Below, piece by piece: positions 33,631 to 42,554 of a stretch of 64,000 bases of DNA. The stretch's first letter is position 1, and every line of letters starts with the position of its first letter. Source of the stretch: DASSUC01 sp035649895 (GTDB taxonomy: Bacteria > Actinomycetota > Actinomycetes > Mycobacteriales > Micromonosporaceae); the NCBI GenBank assembly GCA_035649895.1, contig DASRIS010000135.1, positions 10,798 through 74,797 on the forward strand. Reading direction: 5' to 3'. The notes beneath the pieces were generated by a model that searched no databases, had not been told where the DNA came from, and saw nothing but the letters and a program-made list of their open reading frames with translations. A program made the translations under genes and the position numbers.

Positions 33631-35571
33631 GTGGCCGACAGTGCGAGGCGGGCGGTGCTGCGCAAGGGGCTGCGCCTGCTGGTCCGCGCAGTGCGGGAGG
33701 AGCCGCGGATCTTCACGGTCGCGCTGGCCGGCGCGGTTCTCGTCAGTGTGCTGACGGTCGGCAGCGCGTACGTCATGGGCACGATCGTGGCGCGGGTGGT
33801 GGCCCCGGCGCTGGACCGTGGCGAGGCCGACGCGGGCCTGCTCGCCCTCGCCGCGGCGGCCCTGGTGGGGGTGAGCCTGCTCAAGGTCGTCGGGATGGTG
33901 GGACGCCGGCTCGGCTCCGGCTACATGCACATGCGGCTACAGGCCAGCTACCGCCGACAGGTCACCCACCGGTACCTGGAGCTGCCGGTGGCCTGGCACC
34001 ACCGGCACCCCACCGGCGCGTTGCTGTCCAACGCCAGCTCCGACGTCGAGTCGTCCTGGCTGCCGGCGAACACGCTGGCGTTCGCCCTGGCCACGGTCGT
34101 GATGCTGGCCGCGGCGCTCGGCTCGCTCTTCGTCACCGACTGGGTCTTCGGGCTGATCGGCCTAGCCGTCTTCCCCACCCTCTTCGGGCTCTACCTGGTC
34201 TACTCGCGCCAGGTGGCGGCGAGCTACGCCAACGTGGCCCAGCTGCGGTCCGAGGTCGCCGCGATCGCCCACGAGAGCTTCGACGGCGCCGTGGTGGTCA
34301 AGTCCATGGGGCGGGAGGCGCACGAGACCGCCCGGTTCGCCGCCAAGGTGGCGCAGCTGCGCGACAAGCTGGTTGCGGTAGGCCGGGTACGCGGCCTCTA
34401 CGACCCGATCGTGGACTCGCTGTCCAGCATCGGCACGCTCGCTGTGCTGCTCGCCGGCGCGTGGCGGCTGCGGGACGGCGCGATCGGGGTCAGCGAGCTG
34501 GTCAGCGCCGCTTTCGTGTTCGCGCTGCTGGACATCCCGGTACGCGCCATCGGCTGGCTGCTCACCTCGCTGCCGTTCGCGGTCGCCGGCTGGGACCGGG
34601 TGCAGCAGGTGCTCACCGCTACCGGCCGGATGGAGTACGGCGAGACCGTGCTGGCGCCGGCCGGTGGCTCATCCGGCGACGCCCCGTCTGGTGATGCGTC
34701 CGGCGGTGCCCCGTCCAGCGGTGCGCCGGCTGGGAGCCTGCCGGCGCAGCTGCGCTTCGAGGGGGTCGAGCTCGCCCACGAGCCGGGGCGGCCGGTGCTG
34801 CGGGAGGTGTCGTTCACCCTGCCGGCCGGGCGGGCGCTGGCCCTGGTCGGCCCGACCGGCTCCGGCAAGTCCACCATCGCCTCCCTCGCCGCCCGCCTGG
34901 TGGACCCGACCGCCGGCGGCGTCACCCTCGACGGGGTGGACCTGCGCCAGCTCACTGCGGCCTCGCTGGCCTCGACCGTGGCGCTGGTGCCGCAGGTGCC
35001 GTTCGTCTTCGACGACACCGTCCGCGCCAACGTGGCCCTGGACCGCGCCGGGATCGACGACGAGCGGGTGTGGGCGGCGCTGCGGGCGGCGCAGGCCGAC
35101 GGCTTCGTCGCCCGGCTGCCGGACGGCCTCGACAGCGTGCTCGGCGAGCGCGGCGTGGTCCTCTCCGGCGGGCAGCGGCAACGGCTCACCCTGGCCCGGG
35201 CGCTGGCCGGCCAGCCCCGCCTGCTGGTTCTCGACGACGCCACCAGCGCGGTCGACCCGCGGGTGGAGGCGGCGATCCTCGCCTCGCTGCGGGCTGGCGG
35301 CGCGCCCGGTGGCGCAGCCGGTGGGCCCGGCCACTCGATCCTGGTGATCGCGTACCGGCGGGCCACCATCGCCCTCGCCGACGAGGTGGTCTACCTCGAC
35401 CAGGGCCAGGTCGTCGCCACCGGCAGCCACGCCGAGCTGCTGGCCAGCGTGCCGGGCTACGCCGACCTGGTCACCGCGTACGAGAAGGCGGAGGCGGAAC
35501 GGGTGCGCACGCACGCGTACGACAGCGAGGCCGAGCCGGCGCGTGCGGCGGTCTCCGGGGCTGCGGCGTGA
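33631..35571 (+). CDS. ABC exporter half-transporter with degenerate ATPase site
   Basis: A 646-residue protein: six-helix exporter domain (about 1-330), a Gly/Ala/Pro-rich linker, then an ATPase domain. Walker A is GPTGSGKST and the signature LSGGQ is intact. The Walker B end reads LLVLDDATSAVD, with Asp where the catalytic Glu should be, and the switch histidine is Tyr (IAYRRATI). These two changes mark the degenerate member of a heterodimeric exporter. The GTG start has GGACGGAGG upstream. It overlaps the next gene by 4 bp. It probably exports the peptide or gives immunity. Confidence 0.9.
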   Translation: MADSARRAVLRKGLRLLVRAVREEPRIFTVALAGAVLVSVLTVGSAYVMGTIVARVVAPALDRGEADAGLLALAAAALVGVSLLKVVGMVGRRLGSGYMHMRLQASYRRQVTHRYLELPVAWHHRHPTGALLSNASSDVESSWLPANTLAFALATVVMLAAALGSLFVTDWVFGLIGLAVFPTLFGLYLVYSRQVAASYANVAQLRSEVAAIAHESFDGAVVVKSMGREAHETARFAAKVAQLRDKLVAVGRVRGLYDPIVDSLSSIGTLAVLLAGAWRLRDGAIGVSELVSAAFVFALLDIPVRAIGWLLTSLPFAVAGWDRVQQVLTATGRMEYGETVLAPAGGSSGDAPSGDASGGAPSSGAPAGSLPAQLRFEGVELAHEPGRPVLREVSFTLPAGRALALVGPTGSGKSTIASLAARLVDPTAGGVTLDGVDLRQLTAASLASTVALVPQVPFVFDDTVRANVALDRAGIDDERVWAALRAAQADGFVARLPDGLDSVLGERGVVLSGGQRQRLTLARALAGQPRLLVLDDATSAVDPRVEAAILASLRAGGAPGGAAGGPGHSILVIAYRRATIALADEVVYLDQGQVVATGSHAELLASVPGYADLVTAYEKAEAERVRTHAYDSEAEPARAAVSGAAA

Positions 35572-37409
35572 CCGGCAACCGGGCCGCGCCGTCCGGCGGC
35601 GACAGCGGCGAGTCGATCGGGCGTACCCTGCGGCGCGGGCTGGCGCTCTCCCCGGAGCTCTACCGTGGCCTCGCCGTCACGCTCGTGCTGGCGACGGTGA
35701 TGACGGCTGGCCGGGCGGCGGTGCCCGTCGCTATCCAGCTCGGCATCGACACGGGGATCCGGGCCCCCGGCGGCCCGGACCTGCGCGTGGTGACGACAGT
35801 GGTGGCGGTGGCCACCGGGGTGCTGCTGCTGACCTCGGCCGCCGGCTACCTGATGTACCGCCGGCTGTTCACGGTCAGCGAGACCGCGCTCGCCGCGGTG
35901 CGGGCCAAGGTCTTCCGCCACCTGCATGACGTGTCGATGCTGCACCAGCAGACCGAGCGGCGCGGCGCCCTGGTCTCGCGGGTCACCGGCGACGTTGACC
36001 AGATCACCTTGTTCATCCAGCTCAGTGGCGTGGTCCTGCTGATCTCCGCGGGCCAGGCAATGGTCGCGACCGCGGTGATGGCCGCGTACTCGTGGCAGCT
36101 GGCACTGGTGGTCCTCGCCGTCTTCGCGCCCGCGGTGCTGGTGATCCGGGCCCTCCAGCAGCGCCTAGGCGGCGCGTTCAGCGAGGTGCGCCGCCGGGCG
36201 GCGGTGATGCTCAGCATGGTCTCGGAGAGCGTGGTCGGCGCCGAGGTGATCCGGGCCTACGGGGTGGCCGGGCGCAGCCGGCGCCGGCTGGACCACGCGA
36301 TCGAGCAGCACCGGCTGGCCCGGCAGCGGGCGCTGCGGACAACGGTGGCCAGTGCGTCGATCGGCGAGATGGGTGCGGGCCTGGCCCTGGCTGGTGTCGC
36401 CGTCGTCGGGGTGCTGCTCGGTGTCGGCGGTGCCCTGACCATCGGTGAGATCACCGCGTTCCTGCTGCTGGTGACGCTGTTCGTGCTGCCGGCGCAGGTG
36501 GCCACGGAGATGCTCAACGAGATGCAGGTGGCCGTCGCCGGCTGGCGGCGGGTGCTCGATGTGCTGGACATCCAGCCCGATGTGGCCGACCCGCCGGACG
36601 GGGTCGAGCTGCCGCCCGGTCCGATCGAGGTACGCCTCGTCGGGGTGCGCTTCGCCTACCCGGCGACCGGTTCGGGCGGCAACGGAGCGCAGCGGGCGGC
36701 TGGGCCGCTCGTGCTGCAGGGCATCGACCTGGACATCCCGGCCAAGGCCCGGGTGGCCGTGGTCGGTGAGACCGGTGCCGGTAAGACCACCATCGCCAAG
36801 CTGCTGACCCGGCTGATGGACCCGACCGACGGGCAGGTGCTGCTGTCTGGCGTGCCGGTCGACCGGGTCCGGTTCTCGTCGCTGCGGTCGCGGGTGGTGA
36901 TGGTGCCCCAGGACTGCTTCCTCTTCGACAGCACAGTCTCGGAGAACGTGCGCTTCGGCGCTGCCGGCGTCACCGACGAGCAGGTGGCCACGGCGTTCGC
37001 GGAGCTCGGGCTGGCCGGGTGGCTGGCCGGGCTGCCGGAGGGGCTGTCCACCCGGGTCGGCGAGCGCGGCGAGTCCCTGAGCGTGGGGGAGCGGCAGCTG
37101 GTCGCGTTCGCCCGGGCCCACCTGGCAGCGCCGGACCTGCTCGTACTGGACGAGGCGACCAGCGCGGTCGACCCGCTGACCGAGGTGCGCCTGGCCCGGG
37201 CGATCGACGCCGTCACCCGGGACCGCACCACGGTGACGATCGCGCACCGGCTCTCCACTGCGGAGGGTGCGGACGAGGTCGTCGTCGTCGACGACGGCCA
37301 GGTGGTCCAGCGCGGCCCGCACCGGGTCCTGGTCGCCGACCCCGACTCGGTCTACGGCCGCCTGCACGCGTCATGGCTGGACAGCACAAGTGCGAGCGCG
37401 CCCGGGTGA
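35568..37409 (+). CDS. ABC exporter half-transporter, catalytic partner
   Basis: A 613-residue TMD-NBD protein. Walker A is GETGAGKTT, Walker B has the catalytic Glu (LLVLDEATSAVD) and the switch His is present (IAHRLSTAE). The signature reads LSVGERQ, not LSGGQ. In the heterodimer this weak signature faces the degenerate Walker site of the first subunit, while its own intact site faces that subunit's LSGGQ, leaving one active ATP site. GTG 35568 overlaps the upstream stop. A long palindrome lies after the stop. Confidence 0.9.
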   Translation: MTGNRAAPSGGDSGESIGRTLRRGLALSPELYRGLAVTLVLATVMTAGRAAVPVAIQLGIDTGIRAPGGPDLRVVTTVVAVATGVLLLTSAAGYLMYRRLFTVSETALAAVRAKVFRHLHDVSMLHQQTERRGALVSRVTGDVDQITLFIQLSGVVLLISAGQAMVATAVMAAYSWQLALVVLAVFAPAVLVIRALQQRLGGAFSEVRRRAAVMLSMVSESVVGAEVIRAYGVAGRSRRRLDHAIEQHRLARQRALRTTVASASIGEMGAGLALAGVAVVGVLLGVGGALTIGEITAFLLLVTLFVLPAQVATEMLNEMQVAVAGWRRVLDVLDIQPDVADPPDGVELPPGPIEVRLVGVRFAYPATGSGGNGAQRAAGPLVLQGIDLDIPAKARVAVVGETGAGKTTIAKLLTRLMDPTDGQVLLSGVPVDRVRFSSLRSRVVMVPQDCFLFDSTVSENVRFGAAGVTDEQVATAFAELGLAGWLAGLPEGLSTRVGERGESLSVGERQLVAFARAHLAAPDLLVLDEATSAVDPLTEVRLARAIDAVTRDRTTVTIAHRLSTAEGADEVVVVDDGQVVQRGPHRVLVADPDSVYGRLHASWLDSTSASAPG

Positions 37410-37439
37410 GCTCGCTGCGGCCCGCATTGATGAGCGGGT

Positions 37440-37560
37440 GCCGCAGTGGTGGCTTGCGGTGGTGCCCGTATCAGTGGCTCGCGGCGGTGGCTCGGGGTGG
37501 TGGCTCGGGGTGGTGGCTCGGGGGTGGTGGCCTGCGGTGGTGGCTGCGCGGCGGGACTGT
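37440..37560. repeat. GGTGGCT-rich low-complexity tract
   Basis: Irregular tandem copies of GGTGGCTCG(G/C)GG(T/C) fill most of the start of the 387-bp gap 37410-37796 between convergent genes. No reading frame in it looks like a protein. It may be a product of replication slippage. Confidence 0.6.
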
Positions 37561-37589
37561 TCCGACCGGTCGGGGAGGGGGTGCCCGGC

Positions 37590-37695
37590 CCTTATGCTCT
37601 GCACCATTGCGGCTAGCAGAGCTGGACAGGTGCAGTGCCTCACCGGCCAGCATCGGCATGCAGCTTTGCTCGCGTAGATGGTGCAGAGCATAAGG
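37590..37695. repeat. 106-bp long palindrome with perfect 18-bp ends
   Basis: CCTTATGCTCTGCACCAT at 37590-37607 is perfectly inverted at 37678-37695. A second, imperfect stem (GCTAGCAGAGCTG against CAGCTTTGCTCGC) continues inside. It lies between the convergent exporter and glycosyltransferase genes. It could be a two-way terminator or a MITE-like dispersed element. No obvious target-site duplication flanks it. Confidence 0.7.
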
Positions 37696-37796
37696 AACTT
37701 GCCGCATACCCCCCGCCCCCCGCACCATCCCGGCGCCTTGGAGCGGCGACGAAGGAGCCGACCACCCGACAGCTACTTGGCTGGCGCTCCGGGCGC

Positions 37797-38984
37797 CTAT
37801 CCGGGCAGGCACTCCTCGACTACGTCGGCTGCCCGGACGGCGCCGCCGGCCTCGCTCATCCGCTGTCGAAGCTCGCTGATCCGGCTCGCCATCCGGTCAT
37901 CGGTGGCCACCCGCTCGACCGCCTCCCGCAGGACCTGCGGGGTCAAGCCGGTGGCGGTCAGCCGTACGCCGATGCCGAGCTGGGCCACGCGCACCGCGTT
38001 CTTCTCCTGCTCCGGGGTGAACGGCACCACCACCTGCGGCACTCCCACCCGCAGCGCCTCCATCACCCCGCCCATGCCCGCGTGCGAGACGAAGACGCGG
38101 GCGTGCTCCAGCACCGCGAGCTGCGGTACGACGGTGCGTACCTCGACGTTGTCCGGGGGCGGGCCCAGGCTCGCCGGGTCGAGCCGCTCGCCGACGGCGA
38201 CCACCGCCTGCCAGGGCGAGCCGGCGAAGGTCTCGAAGCAGGTCCGGTAGAAGTCGGGGGCGCGGTTGTTGATCGTGCCGAGGCTGACCAGCGCCACGGG
38301 CCGGCCGTCCGGCGGGGGCTGCCACGCCTCCTCGAGCCCGACCGGGCGCACGCACGGCCCGACAAAGCAGTACCGCTCGTCGAACGCGTCCCCCTGGTAC
38401 TGGAAGAACCGCGGGAAGAAGGCCAGATGGCGGTGCGCGACCGGGGCCAGGAACTCCTCCGGCTTTATCGGCAGGCCCTGAGCCTTGAGCAGGGTGTCGA
38501 GCCGGGCCAGGTAGGCCGGGAAAGCGGGATGGGTGGGGTCGAACGCGGCCGTGTCGTCGGCCAGGGACCAGCGTTCGTTGGAGACCAGGACCGCCCAGGT
38601 CTCGACCGTGGGGACGGCGAGCTTCGCGGCGAGGATCCGGGCGACGAACGCCATCCGGTCGTGGACCACCAGGTCCGGCCGGTCCTTCCGGAACACCGGC
38701 TCCAGCTGGGGCAGGGTCACCTCGGCTTCGTGCAGGAAGTTGAGCAGGCTCTGCCCGACGTAGGCCGAACCCTGCGGGACCCGGGGGTCGGGGTCGCTGT
38801 CGGCCGGCCGGGTGGTGCGGTACGGCACGACGGTGGCGCCCATCGCCTCGATGAGCCGCGCCCGCTGCGGGACCGAGGCGTACGTGACCCGGTGGCCCCG
38901 GCGGACGAGCTCGGCCACGACCGCGAGCGTTGGGTACAGGTGACCGGCGGCGGGGATGTTGAAGAACGCGATATGCCTGCCCAT
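37797..38984 (-). CDS. Macrolide-type glycosyltransferase (GT1)
   Basis: A 395-residue GT-B enzyme. N-terminal HIAFFNIPAAGHLYPTLAVV and C-terminal FVSHAGMGGVMEALRVGVPQVVVPF are typical of the OleD/MGT subgroup. That subgroup uses UDP-sugars and often inactivates or decorates aromatic and macrolide substrates. It is distinct from the glycosyltransferase at 7782. It is the last gene of the six-gene - strand operon 44958-37797. Product decoration or self-resistance are both possible. Confidence 0.88.
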   Translation of the reverse strand: MGRHIAFFNIPAAGHLYPTLAVVAELVRRGHRVTYASVPQRARLIEAMGATVVPYRTTRPADSDPDPRVPQGSAYVGQSLLNFLHEAEVTLPQLEPVFRKDRPDLVVHDRMAFVARILAAKLAVPTVETWAVLVSNERWSLADDTAAFDPTHPAFPAYLARLDTLLKAQGLPIKPEEFLAPVAHRHLAFFPRFFQYQGDAFDERYCFVGPCVRPVGLEEAWQPPPDGRPVALVSLGTINNRAPDFYRTCFETFAGSPWQAVVAVGERLDPASLGPPPDNVEVRTVVPQLAVLEHARVFVSHAGMGGVMEALRVGVPQVVVPFTPEQEKNAVRVAQLGIGVRLTATGLTPQVLREAVERVATDDRMASRISELRQRMSEAGGAVRAADVVEECLPG

Positions 38985-39052
38985 GCCCTAAGCCCTCGAT
39001 AGAGACCGTCGGTCGCCCGGCCCGGCCGCCTGGTGCCGTTCGGGCCGGCCGC

Positions 39053-40501
39053 CTAGTGCGCGTTTCCCTGGCTCACCGCCGCCGGCTCCTCGGCCTCGCT
39101 GCGCGCTGCCGGCTCCTCGGCCTCGCTGAGCGTCGCCAGCTCGGAGAGGCGGGCCTGCGGGTTGTCTACCGCGGCGCGCAGCAGCCGCTCGAACCGCCGG
39201 GCCATCGCCTCGGCCGTGCCCTGCTCGAACAGCGCGCTGTCGTAACGGAACAACAGGTACAGCCCGGTCGGGCCGCGCCAGGCGTCAACCACCAGGTCGT
39301 GGATGATCGGCGGGCTGCCCAGGTGGAACGGCTCGATCGTCAGGCCGGACAGCTCGACCTGCTGGATGTCGAACTGCGTACGCATCACGAAGATTACCTG
39401 GAAGACCTGGGTCCGGCTGCGGTCGGCGGGCAGGTCCAGCTCGGCGACGATGCGCCCGAAGGGGACATCCTGGCAGTCCAGCGCGTCGATGGCGGTGCCG
39501 CGGGTGCGCGCCAGCAGCTCGCGGAACGTCGGGTCACCGGAGAGGTCGGCACGTATCGCCACGGTGTTCGCGAAGAGCCCGACGAGCCGCTCGACCGCCA
39601 GCTGGGTGCGCCCGGCCAGCGGCGTGCCGATGCAGAAGTCGTCCTGCCCGCTGCAGCTGCCGAGCAGGGCCTCCAGCACGGTGAGCACCGCCATGAACGG
39701 CGTACACCGCTCGGTCTCGGCCAGCTGCTCCAGCCGTTGGGCCAGCTCGGGGTCGACCCGGCGCCGCACCTCGGCGCCCCGGGTCCCCTTCTCCGCCGGG
39801 CGGGGCGCGTCCGTCGGCAGCTCCAGCGGGGGCACCCCGGCCAGCTGCTCCCGCCAGAACAGCAGGTCCTCCTCCTGTTCGGCGAGAGCCGCCTCGGTCT
39901 GCTGCCACACCGCGAAGTCGCCGTACTGCACGGGCAGCTCGGGCACTGCCGGCTCGGTACCGGTCACGAACGCCAGGTAGAAGGCGCGCATCTCGTGCTC
40001 GATGATGTCGATCGAGGTGGCGTCCGAGATGATGTGGTGCATCGTCAGGCACCACACGTGGTCGTCGTCGGCCAGCCGGACCAGGCACGAGCCGACCAGC
40101 CGGTCCTTGGTCATGTCGAGCAGCACGTTCTTGCGCGCCGCGATCAGCTCCCGGGCCCGCTGCGGGCGCTCCGGCTCGGGCGCGTCGCTCACGTCCAGCA
40201 GCTCCACCTCGACATCGCTGGTCGGGGTGACGACCTGGGCCGGGTCCTCGACGGTGCCGACGAACCGGGTCCGCAGGCTCTCGTGCCGGTCCACCACCGC
40301 GCGCACCGCGCGCAGCCAGGCGTCCACCACCAGCGGCCCGCGGATGCGCAGGGCCACATAGATGATCGGCGAGGCGTCCCCTGAGTACGACGTGCAGAGG
40401 AACCAGATCCGCTGCTGGAGCGCTGAGAGCGGCAGCTCGACCAGGTCCGGGTCGCGGCGGCCGAACTGCGCGCCAATGCCGGCGTCGGTAGGGCTCTGCA
40501 C
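39053..40501 (-). CDS. Stand-alone NRPS condensation-domain protein
   Basis: A 482-residue free C domain. LSALQQRIWFL opens it, and the active-site motif reads MHHIISDATS, with Ala in place of the usual Gly of HHxxxDG. The second His is kept. Segments such as LPVQYGDFAVWQ and RTQVFQVIFVMRTQFD match amino-acyl condensation domains. The C-terminus carries two copies of SEAEEPAA. A free C domain can join a carrier-bound acyl group to an amine or alcohol, for example peptide to a tailoring unit. GTG start with GAAGGAG upstream. Confidence 0.88.
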   Translation of the reverse strand: MQSPTDAGIGAQFGRRDPDLVELPLSALQQRIWFLCTSYSGDASPIIYVALRIRGPLVVDAWLRAVRAVVDRHESLRTRFVGTVEDPAQVVTPTSDVEVELLDVSDAPEPERPQRARELIAARKNVLLDMTKDRLVGSCLVRLADDDHVWCLTMHHIISDATSIDIIEHEMRAFYLAFVTGTEPAVPELPVQYGDFAVWQQTEAALAEQEEDLLFWREQLAGVPPLELPTDAPRPAEKGTRGAEVRRRVDPELAQRLEQLAETERCTPFMAVLTVLEALLGSCSGQDDFCIGTPLAGRTQLAVERLVGLFANTVAIRADLSGDPTFRELLARTRGTAIDALDCQDVPFGRIVAELDLPADRSRTQVFQVIFVMRTQFDIQQVELSGLTIEPFHLGSPPIIHDLVVDAWRGPTGLYLLFRYDSALFEQGTAEAMARRFERLLRAAVDNPQARLSELATLSEAEEPAARSEAEEPAAVSQGNAH

Positions 40502-40586
40502 CTGGTCACTCCTTCTTCGCTCCGCGGCGGGGCTTTACTCCTCTGCGAGCCTCACGACGGTCCCGGGCGGGCGGCGGTGCCCTCGC

Positions 40587-41183
40587 TCACGCCTGCGGCC
40601 AGGCCGGGGACCGCCCCAGGTACGCGACGAGCCGCTGCCCGACCGGGGCGTCGGCGGGCACGTCCACCTTCACGCCGAACGCCTTGTCCGGCCGCTGGTA
40701 CGGCCAGCGCAGCGCGATCCGCAGCGCCTCCTCGGCGAGCTCCGGGTCGACCTCGGTGGGGTCGGGGGCACCCAACGACCGGGCCACGTCCCACCCATGG
40801 ACGAGGTAGTCGACGAAGTGCATGCCGAGCGCGACCTGGGCCGGGAAGGCGCCGTAGCCGTACACCTCGAGCTTGCGCCCGGCCAGCCCGGGCGCGGCGA
40901 AGGCCTCGGTGACCAGCTTGGCCGACTCCTGGTACGCGGCGGCCGGGTCGGCGCCGAGCTCGGCCTCCTCCCACGTCTGGCGTCGCGCGGGCAGGCCCTG
41001 GGCGGCGGCCGCCCAGCCGTGGTTGTGCGCCACCATGTGCCGCAGCAGGTTACCGAGCGTCCAGCCGGCGCACGGGGTGGGCAGGTCCAGCTGGCCGGCG
41101 GAGGCTCCGGACACGACGCGGGTGGTCAGCTCGACCGCCCGCCGGTCGAGGTCCACCCGCCGGTCGAGATCCAACAGATCCAT
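40587..41183 (-). CDS. TIGR03086-type (mycothiol-dependent DinB-like) protein
   Basis: A 198-residue protein. PTPCAGWTLGNLLRHMVAHNH and VHGWDVARSLG supply the metal-binding histidines of the DinB/maleylpyruvate-isomerase-like fold common in actinobacteria. Members bind zinc and some use mycothiol as thiol donor for conjugation or isomerisation. Its place between a P450 and a C domain suggests a tailoring or detoxifying step, but no reaction can be named. ATG 41183 was chosen; GTG 41192 is an alternative. Confidence 0.78.
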   Translation of the reverse strand: MDLLDLDRRVDLDRRAVELTTRVVSGASAGQLDLPTPCAGWTLGNLLRHMVAHNHGWAAAAQGLPARRQTWEEAELGADPAAAYQESAKLVTEAFAAPGLAGRKLEVYGYGAFPAQVALGMHFVDYLVHGWDVARSLGAPDPTEVDPELAEEALRIALRWPYQRPDKAFGVKVDVPADAPVGQRLVAYLGRSPAWPQA

Positions 41184-41255
41184 GGGTCCCACCGTACCGC
41201 CCGCGGGTGCCCAGCCAGAGCGACCGATCGGGCGCCTGGCGCCGGTCGTGCGGGC

Positions 41256-42485
41256 CTACCCGCACGTCACGGCCAGCGTCTCGTACCCCCGGAACATCAG
41301 CTTGGTCGGCACCCCCGGGTCGCCGGCCAGAGCGAGCTTGGGGAACCGCTGGAACAGCCGCGGGAACGCCAGCTGGCCCTCGACGCGGGTGAGCAGGGCG
41401 CCCAGGCAGAAGTGCGGACCGGCGCCGAAGGACAGCGGCCGGTTGTCGCTGCGCAGCGGGTCGAAGACCGCCGGGTCGGCGAAGCGCCGCGGGTCCCGGT
41501 TGGCCGCGCCCAGCGCCACCACCACGGAGCTGCCACGGGGCACCGGCACCCCGTCGACCTCGGTGTCCGTGGTGGCGTACCGGATCAGGAAGTGGGTGGG
41601 TGGCTCGTAGCGCAGGATCTCCTCCACGTACGACGCCGCCAGCTCCGGGCTGGCGCGCAGCGCGGCCAGCGCCGCGGGCCGGGCCAGCAGCAGCCTCAGC
41701 CCGCAGCCGAACATGTGCGTGGTGGTGACGAAGCCCGCGTTGAACAGCGCGATCAGGTTGGCCAGCAGCTCGTCCTCGGTGAGCCGCCCGCTGCCTTCCA
41801 CGTCTGCCGAGACCAGGGCGCTGACCAGGTCGTCCTGCGGGTCGACCCGCCGCTTCGCGGCCAGCTCGGCGAAGTAGCCGCGCAGCTGCTCGGTTGCCTC
41901 GTCGGCGGCCTGCATGTTGGCCCAGGTGCTGCCGTCCAGCTCGAAGATCTCGCTGAGCGCCCGCACCAGCGGCCGGAACCAGGCCCGGTCCTGCTCGGGC
42001 ACCCCGAGCAGCTCGCCGATCACGTTGCTGGGCAAGGGAAAGGCGAGCTCCGCCATGAAGTCCACCGGCGCGCCGGCGGCGGTCAGCTCGGCCATCCGGT
42101 CCAGCAGCTCGTCGGTGATCCGCACGATCGCCGGCTCCAGCGCGGTCACCCGGCGGGTCGTGAACGCCTGGTGGAACAGCCGGCGCATCTCGGTGTGCAC
42201 GGCACCGTTGACGAAGAACACCGAGTCCTTCAGCACCCGCAGCACCGTGTGGTCGCGCCAGTGCGGCACCGCGCCGTCCATGTAGTCGCTGTCCATCAGC
42301 TGGAAGGAAGGGTCCTTGAGCACCCGGTCGGCGGCGTCGTAGCCGTACACCATGAGGTCGTAGTGGTCCCGCACCGGGTCCAGCCGGGCGGCGGTACCGC
42401 GCTCGTGCAGCTGGGCGTAGTAGGCGTACGGGTCCTGCCGCCACCGGGCCGACTGGAGCTCTTTCAGTGAGACGTCGGCCTCCAT
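41256..42485 (-). CDS. Cytochrome P450 (A)
   Basis: A 409-residue bacterial P450. The heme-thiolate motif is FGAGPHFCLG, the K-helix EEILR is present, and the I-helix reads FNAGFVTTTHM, the oxygen-activating stretch. It probably hydroxylates or couples part of the peptide product with electrons from an unlinked ferredoxin. Its closest relative in the window is the next P450 upstream in the operon; both share the DPYAYYAQLHERG-type start and DFMAELAFPLPS, so they arose by tandem duplication. Confidence 0.92.
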   Translation of the reverse strand: MEADVSLKELQSARWRQDPYAYYAQLHERGTAARLDPVRDHYDLMVYGYDAADRVLKDPSFQLMDSDYMDGAVPHWRDHTVLRVLKDSVFFVNGAVHTEMRRLFHQAFTTRRVTALEPAIVRITDELLDRMAELTAAGAPVDFMAELAFPLPSNVIGELLGVPEQDRAWFRPLVRALSEIFELDGSTWANMQAADEATEQLRGYFAELAAKRRVDPQDDLVSALVSADVEGSGRLTEDELLANLIALFNAGFVTTTHMFGCGLRLLLARPAALAALRASPELAASYVEEILRYEPPTHFLIRYATTDTEVDGVPVPRGSSVVVALGAANRDPRRFADPAVFDPLRSDNRPLSFGAGPHFCLGALLTRVEGQLAFPRLFQRFPKLALAGDPGVPTKLMFRGYETLAVTCG

Positions 42486-42554
42486 CGCCTCAGGATAACG
42501 ACGGCCATCGACGCATCACACACCCGGTCAGAACTGGGTCGTCACTCGGCCGGG

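Noticed and set aside
37440..37560. A CRISPR array or coding repeat
   Set aside because: The units are irregular, short and without spacers, and no open frame has protein character.
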